Below are positions 5,602-11,743 of a DNA stretch of 11,743 nt, piece by piece. How positions within the stretch are numbered: the stretch's first letter is position 1; every line of letters begins with the position of its first letter. The stretch comes from Rickettsiales bacterium (GTDB lineage Bacteria > Pseudomonadota > Alphaproteobacteria > Rickettsiales > UBA1997). The notes beneath the pieces were generated by a model. It did not search any database. It was not told the origin of the DNA and saw nothing but the letters and a program-made list of their open reading frames with translations. The stretch is taken from assembly GCA_031283795.1 (NCBI GenBank), contig JAITBB010000017.1, positions 1 through 11,743 of the forward strand, in the 5' to 3' direction. The position numbers and the translations under genes were made by a program.

Positions 5602-7953
5602 CTACTCTAGTATATCTCTTTTGCCCACTGTGTTCATTGGACTTATAATTCCCTCCCTTTCCATGCGTTCAATGAGAGTTGCCGCCTTGTTGTAGCCTAC
5701 CCGCAATTGCCTCTGGAGATAGCTCACGCTGACCTTTTTGTCTCTTTTTATTATATCAACGGCTTGATGGTAGAGGGCCTCATCATCTCTCTGTCCCACT
5801 ATGTTTATGTCGAAATTCCCGCCCTCCTCATCATTATCATCGTCCGCCAGACTGTCATTATCCCTTGTCATCTTCACGTATTCGGGTTTAAATCCCTGTC
5901 TAACTATGAATTCGACAACCTTCTCCACTTCCACATCGGAGACAAATGGCCCGTGGGCTCTACTTATTTTACTGCCATTCTGCATGTAGAGCATATCACC
6001 CATTCCCAAAAGTTGCTCCGCTCCCTGTTCTCCCAGAATAACCTTGCTGTCGATTCGGGAACTTACAAGGAAACTTATTCTGCTGGGGAAGTTTGCCTTT
6101 ATGACTCCCGTTATGACGTCAACGGAGGGCCTCTGGGTTGCCATTATTATGTGAATTCCAGCTGCTCTGGCCATCTGCGCTATTCTCTGTATGAGAGCTT
6201 CAATTTCTTTCCCTGCCGTTATCATGAGATCGGCCATCTCATCGACGATGACCACTATGAACGGGAGTTGTTTCATTTCCAATTCTCTCTTCGTATAGAT
6301 CGGCTCGCCACGCTCATCGTATCCCACGAGCATCCGGCTCTCGAGTGGAATGTTGTCACGGAGAGCCTGTCTGACCTTCTCATTGTAGCCGTATATGTTC
6401 CGCACCCCTAGACCGGACATAACTCTGTAGCGATTCTCCATCTCGTTTACTATCCATTTCATGGAGGTGACAGCCTTTTTCGAGTCTGTAACCACTGGCA
6501 TAAGTAGATGTGGTATGCCATCATAGGCTGAGAGCTCAAGTCTTTTTGGATCTATCTTTATCATCTTACATTCACCTGGATGAAACTTATACAGCAGTGA
6601 CAGAATCATGGCGTTGATGCATACTGATTTACCCGAGCCGGTGGTTCCGGCAATTAGAAGATGTGGAGCTCTGGCTAGATCCATGACCACCGGTGTACCG
6701 GCTATGTCCGAACCTAGCACCACCGGTAGGGCACAGCTGCTAGCCCGATATTCGTCGAGTTCAAGTATATCTCTCAGAAAGATCGTATTTCTCTGTCTGT
6801 TCGGCAGTTCTATCCCTACAACATTCTTCTCCGCTATGACGGAAATTCTGGCCGACTCCACCTTCAAATTTCTGGCTATATCATCGGCGCAGCCTATTAT
6901 TCTGGATGACTTTGTACCGGCGGAGGGTTCAAATTCGTGTAGAGTTATTATTGGTCCAACCTTTATGCTCACGATCTTTCCGGTAATCTTGTATTCTCTC
7001 AGAACTCTCAGCAGATTCGCCGCCTGGAGTCTCAGTTCCTCCTTTGTTAGACTAACTATGCCATCACTCGGAGAGTTGAGCAGTTCCAGGATTGGTAATC
7101 TATAGTTGTCTCCTATGGTAGACTTTTTGCCGCCCGCAAGAAACGAGAACATGGCAGTCTTTGACTTTTTCCTCTTTTCTGCTTCTAGAGCTAGATCAGA
7201 GGCCTCTCTTCGTCTAGAGTTTTTCATCTCTTCCCCTATGGCTTCTGGCATACTTCCAGATTTTTCGGATTCTAGATCCATTGTATTTATTTGGCTACGG
7301 CTGTTCAGTTCCCTGATCCTTTTAGGTTTCTCCGGCACACTTTTCAAAAATAGGCGTCTGAATAGGCCGTAGGATACCCTCAGAACAAACCCGGGAGTGT
7401 TGACGATGACTCGACATATATTTTTGGTGGCTCTTTGGGAAAATTTTGGACTGAAGTCTAATAGCAGATACAGAGAAACCACTAGCAATAGTGTATAGAC
7501 TACCATGAGAGCGCGGGCCGGAATGGATATGGTGACATTATTGATATAGTAGCCCAGAGCGCCACCCCAGGTTTCGTATTCCCAGCAATTTTTTCCATAG
7601 AATAGTTTCGACAGCAGAGCGCAGCAGGAAACTGTAAGAATAATAAATGCGAGAATCTTAGTGTACACACTATGCCTGCTGCTTCTCAGAACCAGAAAAT
7701 TAAATCCCACAAGAGCTATCAGCGCCACTATGAAGAATGACACTACTCCCAGCAGCTGTACAAATAGATCAGCCACATAGGCACCGACCACACCCATTCT
7801 ATTGTGCAGCAGCGGAGAATTTGTTGCAGTACTCAGAGATGGATCCATCCTACTATAACTCGTAATGGCCAAAAGTAAGAAAACTGCCAGAAGAAAATGG
7901 GACAGCCCTAGAATTATACCCGAAACCCTCTCCAAATTTAATTTTAGCATCAT
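5602..7953 (-). CDS. ftsK: DNA translocase FtsK
   Basis: A septum-anchored hexameric ATPase that pumps chromosomal DNA and aligns dif sites for XerCD resolution at division. At 783 residues it is a typical compact FtsK/SpoIIIE. The N-terminal part has four hydrophobic segments (about 13-33, 58-90, 100-118 and 147-167). A charged linker (about 205-280) and the alpha/beta motor follow. Walker A is GTTGSGKS at 436-443, Walker B is VVIVDEMADL with D571-E572, and ATQRPSVDVITG follows (from 605). An acidic stretch (about 698-711) links to the C-terminal winged-helix gamma domain (about 721-783), which reads the polar KOPS/SRS sequences. The start is one of two adjacent ATGs (7953 or 7950), and no good Shine-Dalgarno precedes either. 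The tRNA pair lies upstream on the same strand; kinase 3 converges from the other side. Confidence 0.97.
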   Translation of the reverse strand: MMLKLNLERVSGIILGLSHFLLAVFLLLAITSYSRMDPSLSTATNSPLLHNRMGVVGAYVADLFVQLLGVVSFFIVALIALVGFNFLVLRSSRHSVYTKILAFIILTVSCCALLSKLFYGKNCWEYETWGGALGYYINNVTISIPARALMVVYTLLLVVSLYLLLDFSPKFSQRATKNICRVIVNTPGFVLRVSYGLFRRLFLKSVPEKPKRIRELNSRSQINTMDLESEKSGSMPEAIGEEMKNSRRREASDLALEAEKRKKSKTAMFSFLAGGKKSTIGDNYRLPILELLNSPSDGIVSLTKEELRLQAANLLRVLREYKITGKIVSIKVGPIITLHEFEPSAGTKSSRIIGCADDIARNLKVESARISVIAEKNVVGIELPNRQRNTIFLRDILELDEYRASSCALPVVLGSDIAGTPVVMDLARAPHLLIAGTTGSGKSVCINAMILSLLYKFHPGECKMIKIDPKRLELSAYDGIPHLLMPVVTDSKKAVTSMKWIVNEMENRYRVMSGLGVRNIYGYNEKVRQALRDNIPLESRMLVGYDERGEPIYTKRELEMKQLPFIVVIVDEMADLMITAGKEIEALIQRIAQMARAAGIHIIMATQRPSVDVITGVIKANFPSRISFLVSSRIDSKVILGEQGAEQLLGMGDMLYMQNGSKISRAHGPFVSDVEVEKVVEFIVRQGFKPEYVKMTRDNDSLADDDNDEEGGNFDINIVGQRDDEALYHQAVDIIKRDKKVSVSYLQRQLRVGYNKAATLIERMEREGIISPMNTVGKRDILE

Positions 7954-7969
7954 TCTAATATATTTTTAG

Positions 7970-8000
7970 AAAAAAGGCCTTCTACCGAGCCTCTCGGGCC
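7970..8000 (-). terminator. Possible terminator between tRNA pair and ftsK
   Basis: Read on the - strand, GGCC opens the element, a CCGAG-AGG-CTCGG hairpin follows, and a second GGCC runs directly into six T (7970-7975). The two GGCC can pair with each other, or AGGC can pair with GCCT right before the T run. The stem is not a single perfect one, so strength is uncertain. It would end the tRNA transcript just ahead of ftsK. Confidence 0.45.
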
Positions 8001-8135
8001 AGACTCTTCTCTCAGAAATCTGTTTGGGCAAGCGTATCGGAACTAACTAATAAATCAACAACCGTCCGTGCCCGCCTCTAGAATCTGTCTTCAAACCTAC
8101 CAGAATTCCTGGCCACCAGGCTGGGGGTTGTTCTA

Positions 8136-8219
8136 TGGTACCTCCAGCCGGACTCGAACCGGCATGCTTTTGGCAATAGATTTTGAGTCTATCGTGTCTA
8201 CCAATTCCACCACGGAGGC
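8136..8219 (-). tRNA. tRNA-Leu (CAA)
   Basis: An 84-base class II tRNA. The acceptor stem is GCCTCCG/TGGAGGT, the D arm has TGGTGGAATTGGTAGACA, and the anticodon loop CTCAAAA lies between ATAGA and TCTAT and gives anticodon CAA. A short variable arm (TGC/GCA stem) and a T arm GCCGG-TTCGAGT-CCGGC follow. Discriminator A73 and the terminal CCA are encoded. It reads UUG codons. It lies five bases downstream of tRNA-His and is probably cut from the same precursor. A small CCTGG/CCAGG hairpin lies beyond it at 8108-8120. Confidence 0.95.
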
Positions 8220-8224
8220 CAGAC

Positions 8225-8301
8225 TGGGGCAAGAGATGGGATTTGAACCCACAACCAACGGAATCACAACCCGCTACTCTACCAATTGAGCTACTCCTGC
8301 C
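8225..8301 (-). tRNA. tRNA-His (GTG)
   Basis: 77 bases including an encoded G-1. G-1 pairs with C73, and the acceptor stem is GCAGGAG/CTCTTGC with one wobble. The D arm contains AGCTCAATTGGTAGAGT, the anticodon loop TTGTGAT gives GTG, and the T arm is GTGGG-TTCAAAT-CCCAT. CCA is encoded. G-1:C73 is the identity element of the usual bacterial tRNA-His. From general knowledge, one large group of alphaproteobacteria has lost it, so this tRNA argues against that group. Confidence 0.95.
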
Positions 8302-8310
8302 ATCTATTCG

Positions 8311-8338
8311 AGGGTACACTTCGGTTTTTGTAAGTCAA
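8311..8338 (-). promoter_or_regulatory. Candidate promoter of the tRNA-His/tRNA-Leu pair
   Basis: On the - strand, TTGACT (8338-8333), a 16 bp spacer and TACCCT (8316-8311) end nine bases before the mature tRNA-His. The -35 is near consensus, the spacing equals that of the other candidate promoters here, and the position is right for a short tRNA leader. Confidence 0.5.
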
Positions 8339-8365
8339 CAATACAGCGTCAATACCTTCCCCACT

Positions 8366-8389
8366 GGATACTGTTGGTATCCGTTTTTT
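8366..8389 (+). terminator. Intrinsic-terminator-like hairpin with no matching gene
   Basis: GGATAC, loop TGTTG, GTATCC, then G and six T. The 6 bp stem is perfect and the T run is on the + strand, so it would stop rightward transcription. However, only leftward tRNAs lie before it. Either a small + strand RNA starts between the tRNAs and this point, or the element limits antisense transcription. Confidence 0.5.
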
Positions 8390-8621
8390 CAGCAGGGTGT
8401 GTTTCCATTACCCTCTGAGATCGGCGAGGGAGCCCTACCCTACTCTCTAGCCTTATTCCTAGAGCATGATTACTACTCCGGTGCTTCCATTAATCCAGTT
8501 TTATGATGATTTATAACTAACAGTGGCACCATCAGGTACATTTCTGAAAAAGATATGATGTCTCTTTACAGAAATTTTAATTCTTCTAACATGATGGTAA
8601 CATTTAAAATACACCCAAGCT

Positions 8622-9104
8622 ATGATAAAAGTTGGGAAGATACTATCGAGTCATGGCCTTAGTGGAAACGTGAAGGTGATCAGTTTCTTTGAGACACCCG
8701 AGGATATTTTTAGGTATAGGATAACAGATAGTAACAATAGTGACCTAAATGGTGTAAGAGTTGGATCAACCGGCAGAAAAGATGTCTTTCTTGTAAAATT
8801 TGAACATATCAATTCCATCGAAGAGGCAAAAATCCACAATGGAACTGAACTCTTTGTTGATACTGAAGATCTACCCCCGCTATTGGAAAATGAAATCTAT
8901 ATAGAAAATCTGGTGGGAATGTCGGTGGTCGCTGGAGACAGGCGGGGAACCGTTAGTTCCCTAGTAAACTATGGAGCGGGGGATGTTCTAGAAATTGAAT
9001 GGAATAGTGGTGGATCTGAATATATAATCTACAATGAGGATACGGTGGAGAAGGTGGATAAACAGAATAGAATCATTAAAATACATCTACCATCATATAT
9101 TTAG
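8622..9104 (+). CDS. rimM: Ribosome maturation factor RimM
   Basis: RimM binds ribosomal protein S19 and assists maturation of the 30S head and processing of 16S rRNA. At 160 residues it is slightly shorter than most family members. The N-terminal barrel opens with the typical VGKILSSHGLSGNVKV (residues 4-19) and contains EEAKIHNGTELFV (about 67-79). The linker LPPLLENEIYIENLVGMSV leads into the C-terminal PRC-barrel domain with NYGAGDVLEIE (about 116-126). The ATG at 8622 fits the family start; the bases before it show no Shine-Dalgarno, and a TAAAAT lies only 11 bases upstream, so the message may be nearly leaderless. The usual partners rpsP, trmD and rplS are not here, as is common in genomes with broken-up operons. 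Confidence 0.95.
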   Translation: MIKVGKILSSHGLSGNVKVISFFETPEDIFRYRITDSNNSDLNGVRVGSTGRKDVFLVKFEHINSIEEAKIHNGTELFVDTEDLPPLLENEIYIENLVGMSVVAGDRRGTVSSLVNYGAGDVLEIEWNSGGSEYIIYNEDTVEKVDKQNRIIKIHLPSYI

Positions 9105-9142
9105 TCATGAGGATTTGAGATGTTTTAAAGTTGGGCGGAACC

Positions 9143-9583
9143 TTAAAATTTATTGTTCGGACCGACATCTCCTACACCTTTACCTAGTGCAGAGTTTGGC
9201 AAACCCGGCTGACCATTAATGGCAGATATTCCATCCATAACACTAGACATATCGCCAATAACTTTCAGGGCCCTCATTACTCTGGTTTCCTGGGAAATAC
9301 CCTTTAGACTGTCCCTGTCTAATTGTTCCCCGATAGACTCCAGCACATTCTGGCACTCCTCTATTGTCCTATCACCGATGGCCACAGCTTCTGCCATATT
9401 TTTTAACTGTTCCCTAATGAGAGAACTATTTGCTATTTCGCCATCAGAGATCACATATTCCGCTATTCCTTCTATTTGTTCCACTAGAGTGGGTAATTCT
9501 TTCTTTCTCCAGGCTAGCTTAGGCACCATCTCCGTAAAATGCCTTGCCTCATCCGTGTCTAATTCAGTCTTTATTGGGCCCAT
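9143..9583 (-). CDS. Unrecognised 146-residue helical protein
   Basis: I do not recognise this family. The product is charged, predicted mostly helical, and has no signal peptide, membrane segment or known catalytic motif. Residues about 1-115 look like a bundle of amphipathic helices (for example LPTLVEQIEGIAEYV and REQLKNMAEAVAIG). The last 20 or so are a Gly/Pro/Asn tail ending PNNKF. The frame is preferred over a 137-codon + strand frame on top of it because that one is Ser-rich with scattered hydrophobics, as antisense shadows are. This strand also has a good promoter and GGGGA 12 bases before the ATG. The gene converges on rimM, leaving 38 bases between stops, and lies 83 bases downstream of mtaB. 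It is probably transcribed on its own. Confidence 0.7.
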   Translation of the reverse strand: MGPIKTELDTDEARHFTEMVPKLAWRKKELPTLVEQIEGIAEYVISDGEIANSSLIREQLKNMAEAVAIGDRTIEECQNVLESIGEQLDRDSLKGISQETRVMRALKVIGDMSSVMDGISAINGQPGLPNSALGKGVGDVGPNNKF

Positions 9584-9613
9584 TGTAGCAGATTTTCCCC
9601 TTCTTATCAGGAA

Positions 9614-9641
9614 AATATACTGTAGAATATAAGTAAGTCAA
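9614..9641 (-). promoter_or_regulatory. Promoter of the 146-residue gene
   Basis: On the - strand, TTGACT (9641-9636), 16 bp, TATATT (9619-9614): five of six bases match consensus in each hexamer. The leader to the ATG at 9583 is about 25 bases. The first nine bases, TTGACTTAC, are the same as in the tRNA promoter. Confidence 0.6.
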
Positions 9642-9666
9642 TGTTGTCGGGAGCAACTGATTTCAG

Positions 9667-10908
9667 CTAGCATAGCACGGTAGTCATCACTATTTTGCCT
9701 ATGTCTCCACTATGATCCTCTCTAAGATGCACTTGTAGATAATTTTCAAGCCTACCAATGCTTTTTGTCTCTACAAAAACCTTCTGCTCTGTGCCACTGA
9801 TGCTGTCCCTCAATTTCAACAGATTAGCCGTAGCAGTCTCTCTCAACTGCTTTGCCCTAGCCTTTTTCACAGTTTTTTGGATCTGGGACATGGAGGCAGC
9901 CACGGTACCCGGTCTCCTATTATAGGGAAATATGTGACCGTAGGTTATAGGGATTTTCTCTATAAGGGATAGAGAATCTCTGTGCATCTCATCTGTCTCT
10001 GTGGGAAAACCAGCAATAAAATCAGCTCCAAGAACTATCTCTGGTCTGGCATTTATAATAGCCTCGCATAGGGTGAGGGTATCCTCTCTGCTGTGTCTTC
10101 GTCCCATTCTCTTTAGAATCACATCATTTCCAGATTGTAGACTTAGGTGTAGATGAGGCATTAGACGTTTTTCATACTTTATCTGTTCGACTAGTTCTGG
10201 ATCCATAGCCGCTATATCCAGAGAGGAGAGTCTGAGCCTATCCAGCGAAGTTTCTTTGGCTATTGCTCTGACCAATCCACCCAGACTGGTGTCTAGAGCT
10301 AGTCCTTTTCCATAGTCACATATATTTACCCCCGTGAGAACAATTTCCCTGTAGTCAAGATCCACAAGTCTTCTGACCTGGTCCAGTATCTCCGCTGGTG
10401 GAACCGAAATGCTTCTGCCCCGGGCAAGGTGTGTAACACAGAAGGTACATCCATTGTCGCAACCGTCTTGAATTTTAACGGAGGCTCTGGTCATACCTTC
10501 GAACTTCTCTAGGCTCTGTATCCGCATTGGACCAGTTCTAGGGATATTCACGCTAGAAACCGGGCGTTTCCCACGGTCAATGTAGCTCTCCACATTTAAC
10601 TTATCGGCATTGCCCAGAACAAAATCAACCTCCGGCATAGCTCTGTAGGGAGTATCATTGACCTGGACAGCGCAACCAACAACACCTATGATAACTTTCT
10701 CACCTCTTTCCCTTCTAGTTTTTCTGATGGACTGTTTTAGTTGCCTCTCGGCCTCGGCGGTGACGGCGCAGCTGTTAAAGACAACTACGCCGTCACTGGC
10801 ACCAAAAGCTCCTCTGGCCACAGCCTCCTCTAGGATACCCCTTAGAACACCACTCTCATGGCCATTAAGCCTACAGCCAAACGTTATAACCTCAATTTCC
10901 GGTATCAA
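9667..10908 (-). CDS. mtaB: tRNA t6A37 methylthiotransferase MtaB
   Basis: A radical-SAM enzyme that adds a methylthio group to t6A at position 37 of tRNAs reading ANN codons, giving ms2t6A. The 413 residues have the family order. The N-terminal UPF0004 domain carries cluster cysteines C12 (FGCRLN), C47 (FNSCAVT) and C79 (GVVGC). The radical-SAM domain has the CxxxCxxC motif at C150, C154 and C157, followed by THLARGRS. The C-terminal TRAM-like region is at about 355-408. GCRLN and NSCAVTAEAERQ point to MtaB instead of MiaB or RimO. The start is a TTG at 10908 with GGAAG about ten bases upstream; no ATG exists between the preceding stop and the conserved N-terminus. It follows the channel gene by 27 bases in the same frame, so co-transcription is likely. 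Confidence 0.93.
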   Translation of the reverse strand: MIPEIEVITFGCRLNGHESGVLRGILEEAVARGAFGASDGVVVFNSCAVTAEAERQLKQSIRKTRRERGEKVIIGVVGCAVQVNDTPYRAMPEVDFVLGNADKLNVESYIDRGKRPVSSVNIPRTGPMRIQSLEKFEGMTRASVKIQDGCDNGCTFCVTHLARGRSISVPPAEILDQVRRLVDLDYREIVLTGVNICDYGKGLALDTSLGGLVRAIAKETSLDRLRLSSLDIAAMDPELVEQIKYEKRLMPHLHLSLQSGNDVILKRMGRRHSREDTLTLCEAIINARPEIVLGADFIAGFPTETDEMHRDSLSLIEKIPITYGHIFPYNRRPGTVAASMSQIQKTVKKARAKQLRETATANLLKLRDSISGTEQKVFVETKSIGRLENYLQVHLREDHSGDIGKIVMTTVLC

Positions 10909-10935
10909 ACTTGCGTCTTCCGGATTCAGCGTGGC

Positions 10936-11743
10936 CTATTTGACATCCATACCATCCTCGGTAACCAAACCGCCTGTCTGATTGAAGTCATTACTACTTA
11001 CAACCACATGAGATACATTGTAGGCTAGTTCACCACCATTGTCTCTGATTATCTGCATGGCCTTTAGTAGAACTCTCTGTCTAACTTCGGCATGACCTGG
11101 CAGATCGATAGCCGTTGTATGAGCTAACAGCTTTAGGTTTAATGTCGAAGGTCTTGCAACCGACTCGAAGAACACTAGAATGAAGCCTTTTCTGCTGATA
11201 TTGCTATCATCCAATAGCATCTTCTTCACATCATTGGTTATTTTCTCAAGCTTATCTAGATCTACAAACCTTAAAGGTATAACCTCATCAATGCGCCTGC
11301 AGAGCATCCTTCCCTTATTTTCCACCACCATGTTAGTGAACAGGGAATTGGAAACGTATATAGGATACCTAGCCAGAGCCAGAATGGTCGTCCGTCTCCA
11401 GCCGATTTCCTGAACTATGCCCTCGATAGACTTATCCGGAGAGGCGATCCATTCTCCAACGGTGAACGGCTTGTCTATGTAGAGAAGCACTGCCCCAAAA
11501 ATATTTGCCAGCGTATCCTTTGCAGCCAGACCTATTGTGAGACCACCAATTCCTCCTATTGTTAATAGGCTTTGGAAATTTAGTCCAAGCTCACTCATTG
11601 TAAAAAGAGATATAGCAAAGAATGCTATGGATTGCAGTATTCTCTCGACGAATGTTATTCCGCCATAGTCAACCGTCTCACCCTTTCTCTGTTGCCTATA
11701 TATAATCCTATTTGCAAATTGGTCTATAACCACAAAGAACAGC
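10936..11743 (-). CDS. MscS-family mechanosensitive ion channel (5' end outside window)
   Basis: A small-conductance mechanosensitive channel that opens under membrane tension during osmotic downshock. The frame is open to the right edge, so the true start and the first membrane helices are missing; a GTG at 11733 is probably internal, because the preceding codons read Leu-Phe-Phe like a membrane helix. About 269 residues are visible. A hydrophobic helix (SIAFFAISLFTMSELGL) is followed by the Gly/Ala-rich pore helix GGIGGLTIGLAAKDTLANIF, its extension VLLYIDKPFTVGEWI, the beta domain with GIVQEIGWRRTT and YVSNSLFTNM, and a mixed cytoplasmic domain with a tail ending DGMDVK. This is the MscS pattern of the larger YnaI-like type; the exact subfamily cannot be told without the N-terminus. 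Its TAG stop is followed 27 bases later by mtaB. Confidence 0.9.
   Translation of the reverse strand, partial: LFFVVIDQFANRIIYRQQRKGETVDYGGITFVERILQSIAFFAISLFTMSELGLNFQSLLTIGGIGGLTIGLAAKDTLANIFGAVLLYIDKPFTVGEWIASPDKSIEGIVQEIGWRRTTILALARYPIYVSNSLFTNMVVENKGRMLCRRIDEVIPLRFVDLDKLEKITNDVKKMLLDDSNISRKGFILVFFESVARPSTLNLKLLAHTTAIDLPGHAEVRQRVLLKAMQIIRDNGGELAYNVSHVVVSSNDFNQTGGLVTEDGMDVK

Larger units (their letters stand above)
8302..8621. other. Gene-poor stretch between tRNAs and rimM
   Basis: No protein gene is convincing: the frames that cross this stretch start inside the tRNA antisense. It contains the tRNA promoter at the left (- strand), a terminator-like hairpin on the + strand (8366-8389), a G/C-rich block with short repeats of CCCT and CTCT near 8405-8450, and an AT-rich run before rimM with a weak possible promoter (TTAATC at 8490, TATAAC at 8512). 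I looked for 4.5S RNA, tmRNA, RNase P RNA and 5S rRNA signatures and found none. Confidence 0.4.

Noticed and set aside
5707..6411. 234-codon + strand frame inside ftsK
   Set aside because: Antisense to the motor domain of ftsK, which is unambiguous on the other strand; the product has no recognisable motif.
8047..8319. Protein frames across the tRNA pair (both strands)
   Set aside because: They translate the two tRNAs, giving the familiar tRNA-shadow peptides such as SSSIGRVAG and GFKSHLLPQ.
8400..8460. CTGAGA within a G/C-rich block resembling part of a TPP riboswitch
   Set aside because: The other conserved elements (CCUGAU, GAUAAUGCCAGCG) are missing and no thiamine gene follows.
9219..9632. 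137-codon + strand frame opposite the 146-residue gene
   Set aside because: Ser-rich composition typical of an antisense shadow, and no promoter or ribosome binding site; the - strand has both.
1..11743. CRISPR arrays, insertion sequences, transposase genes
   Set aside because: No regularly spaced direct repeats with unique spacers, no transposase frame and no terminal inverted repeats around the kinase array were seen.

Overview
The window looks like part of a chromosome from a host-associated bacterium, most plausibly an alphaproteobacterium of the Rickettsiales or a similar intracellular lineage. The clues are moderate-to-low GC by eye, housekeeping genes scattered singly instead of in the usual operons (rimM stands without rpsP, trmD or rplS beside it), AGA/AGG-rich arginine usage, a tRNA-His that keeps the canonical G-1:C73 pair, and an expanded family of soluble eukaryote-like protein kinases. 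The taxon is an inference; nothing here fixes it.

Left part (1-5575, all + strand): an accessory block of three tandem paralogous Ser/Thr kinases (420-1883, 2145-3683, 4157-5575). A decayed fourth copy (3684 to about 3872) begins directly after the stop codon of the second. Each intact gene has its own duplicated leader of about 140-165 bp, with the same candidate promoter (TTGACT, 16 bp, TAnnnT) and a purine-rich ribosome binding site. The proteins share a layout: a conserved N-terminal segment of about 45 residues, a kinase domain, a charged coiled coil and a short basic C-terminus. They have no membrane segments. Secreted effectors or cytosolic signalling kinases are both possible; secretion is only a hypothesis.

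Middle part (5602-8301, - strand): ftsK, a 783-residue DNA translocase convergent with the third kinase gene, preceded by a tRNA-His/tRNA-Leu(CAA) pair. The pair has a recognisable promoter and a possible terminator between it and ftsK. A gene-poor stretch (8302-8621) follows. It holds the tRNA promoter on the - strand and an unexplained intrinsic-terminator-like hairpin on the + strand.

Right part (8622-11743): rimM (+), then three - strand genes. These are a 146-residue unrecognised helical protein with its own good promoter, mtaB (tRNA methylthiotransferase), and an MscS-family mechanosensitive channel that runs off the right edge. The channel gene and mtaB are 27 bp apart and in the same frame, so they are probably co-transcribed. 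ftsK, the tRNAs, rimM, mtaB and the channel are ordinary housekeeping; the kinase array is the unusual part.
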